A stretch of DNA of 64,000 nt from Streptomyces sp. CA-210063 (lineage in GTDB: Bacteria; Actinomycetota; Actinomycetes; Streptomycetales; Streptomycetaceae). Shown piece after piece: positions 62,777 through 64,000 of this stretch. The notes under the pieces are model-generated. The model searched no databases. It saw only the letters and a program-made list of their open reading frames with translations, and was not told the DNA's origin. Each line of letters begins with the position of its first letter. The stretch's first letter is position 1. The stretch is taken from the NCBI RefSeq assembly GCF_024612015.1, contig NZ_CP102512.1, positions 10,478,001 through 10,542,000 of the forward strand, written 5' to 3'. The position numbers and the translations under genes were made by a program.

Positions 62777-64000
62777 CTACGCGATGAGGGACGTAGCGGC
62801 CGGGGGGTTCAACGGGGGTATCGGGTCGGCCGCATGGCCGTTCGCCATCGCGCGCCCGGGGTTGCCGTTCAGCTGCCTTGCCAGATCGGCCGCATACGCC
62901 CGCAACAGGTCGTGCATGCGATAGTGACGCTCGTCATGGCGCTGAACCAGGTGCGCGGCGGCCAGATTGCACAGCGACAGTGAGGCCTCTTCGGGAGGGA
63001 CGCCCGCGATCGACGCCGTGCTGGCCACGTCGATCAGATGACCCGGGAGCAGGCCGAGCCCCCGGAAGACACGAGCACTCTGCTCGTCGAGCGCCTTGTA
63101 CGAGGTCTCGAACGCGTCGCGGAGTACCACGTCTCCCTCGGCGAGGTTCAGCCGGGCCTGTTGGGGTTTGAGTTCGGCGGCAAGGGCCTCGGCGCTGTGG
63201 TGCTGATGGCTCACGATCCGCTCGGCAGCCAGGACCAGTGCCAGTGGAAGACGTCCGCATCGCTCCGCCAGTTCGGCTACCGCGCCTGGGTTGGCGTCGG
63301 CTCGCACCTGGCCTATGACCGCGCCGATCAGCTTGGCTGCTTCCGGCTGGCGCAGCTCGGGCAGGGGCAGGGAGGCGGCGTCCACCAAGGGCATCAGCCC
63401 CGGTAATCGCGACCGGCTGGTCACCACGACGGCGCTTCCCGGAGATCCGGGTAACAGGGGGCGGATCTGCTGGGCGTCCGCGGCGTTGTCCAGAACCAGG
63501 AGCATTTCCCGGCCATGCAGGTACGACCGGAAGGTGGCAGCCCTTTGATCCAGCTCCGCGGGAATGCGTTCAGGAGGAACGCCCACGGCGCGCAGCAGAT
63601 CCTCCAGCACGTCGAAGGGCGCAGCCGCGGTGTCCGGCTCGGGCCCCTGAAGGCTGACGAACAGCTGCCCGTCGGGGAAGTGTCCTTCGTTGACGGCTCG
63701 GTGTGCCCACTGCACCGCGAGCGCGGTCTTTCCCACGCCGGGCGGGCCGTTGATCACCGCCACGGGTACCGCAAGTGTCTGCTCGGGGCCTTGAAGAAGC
63801 CCGTCCAGTCCATGCAGGTCGTCATGGCGCCCCACGAAATGCCGTTTCGCCGCGGGCAGTTGGGCAGGCTGGACCCAGCCTTGCTGCTGACGAGTCGCCG
63901 CTTCCAGAGCGGAGGCAATGGCAATGAAGGTGTTTCCGACGTTCAGTGCTCGATCGCAGGCCTTCGCGAAGCTCACCGACGGCGACCGCTTGCCGGTCTC
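62777..64000 (-). CDS. XRE/NB-ARC regulator, 5' end outside the window
   Basis: This STAND-type ATPase regulator is partial. The frame is open through 64000. The first visible residues (ETGKRSPSVSFAKACDRAL) are the end of an XRE helix-turn-helix. The NB-ARC domain shows the P-loop VINGPPGVGKTALAVQWAHR, Walker B MLLVLDNAADAQQI, the switch segment VVTSRSRLPGL, CGRLPLAL and the MHD motif YRMHDLLRAYA. No TPR or WD sensor domain follows; the protein ends soon after MHD (ADPIPPLNPPAATSLIA). Such proteins act as nucleotide-gated transcription switches. Confidence 0.9.
   Translation of the reverse strand, partial: ETGKRSPSVSFAKACDRALNVGNTFIAIASALEAATRQQQGWVQPAQLPAAKRHFVGRHDDLHGLDGLLQGPEQTLAVPVAVINGPPGVGKTALAVQWAHRAVNEGHFPDGQLFVSLQGPEPDTAAAPFDVLEDLLRAVGVPPERIPAELDQRAATFRSYLHGREMLLVLDNAADAQQIRPLLPGSPGSAVVVTSRSRLPGLMPLVDAASLPLPELRQPEAAKLIGAVIGQVRADANPGAVAELAERCGRLPLALVLAAERIVSHQHHSAEALAAELKPQQARLNLAEGDVVLRDAFETSYKALDEQSARVFRGLGLLPGHLIDVASTASIAGVPPEEASLSLCNLAAAHLVQRHDERHYRMHDLLRAYAADLARQLNGNPGRAMANGHAADPIPPLNPPAATSLIA

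Overview
The window is high-GC actinobacterial DNA, most probably Streptomyces. Genes use GTG starts, 4-nt ATGA overlaps and GGAGG-type ribosome sites, and several families are Streptomyces-typical: MmyB-type XRE regulators, XRE/NB-ARC regulators, DUF5133, TerD with proline-rich linkers, and NarL-type two-component systems. No tRNA, rRNA or CRISPR array was recognised.

Left edge (1-5.6 kb): the first ~1,100 residues of a modular type I polyketide synthase (KS-AT-DH so far) run leftwards off the edge. Beside it lies a strip of gene wreckage: remnants of an aldehyde dehydrogenase, a copper amine oxidase, an Acg-family nitroreductase and a SpoIIE-type phosphatase, followed by an intact lipoprotein gene.

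Phenylacetyl-CoA block (5.9-22.5 kb): almost one continuous rightward transcription unit. It encodes a HisC-like aminotransferase, a PaaN-like protein that has lost its catalytic cysteine, a divergent Lrp/AsnC regulator, the E1-alpha/E1-beta/E2 genes of a branched-chain-type 2-oxoacid dehydrogenase, a normal PaaN, a thiolase, two crotonase-fold enzymes, a 3-hydroxyacyl-CoA dehydrogenase, and the epoxidase set PaaA-B-C-D-E. There is no phenylacetate-CoA ligase (PaaK). The simplest reading is that phenylalanine is transaminated to phenylpyruvate, the dehydrogenase makes phenylacetyl-CoA directly, and the Paa enzymes epoxidise and break down the ring. A shared 18-bp leader motif precedes both the aminotransferase and the dehydrogenase operon, and a PaaR-like palindrome precedes paaN. 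A convergent pair (GNAT-like protein plus MonCI/LasC-like flavin epoxidase) closes this block.

Decayed accessory region (25-50 kb): small intact genes alternate with many broken ones (IS5, IS701 and ISAs1 transposases, Hsp20, amidase, DUF721, Doc toxin, AraC regulator, two related phosphotransferase fragments). Intact genes include two RibD/DHFR-like reductases, an alpha/beta hydrolase-fold protein without nucleophile, a cytoplasmic-type subtilase, a methyltransferase, a Fic protein with partner, and a PAF-acetylhydrolase-like membrane lipase divergent from a two-component system. The lipase/two-component intergenic region holds three spaced palindromes and a 12-copy octanucleotide repeat.

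Right part (48-64 kb): two regulator/quinone-reductase pairs, a TerD-family protein, several hypothetical proteins, a dienelactone hydrolase with damaged start, a stand-alone GyrB-like ATPase/transducer protein lacking TOPRIM and key catalytic residues, a haloacid dehalogenase, a TetR regulator with a likely self-operator, and an XRE/NB-ARC regulator running off the right edge.
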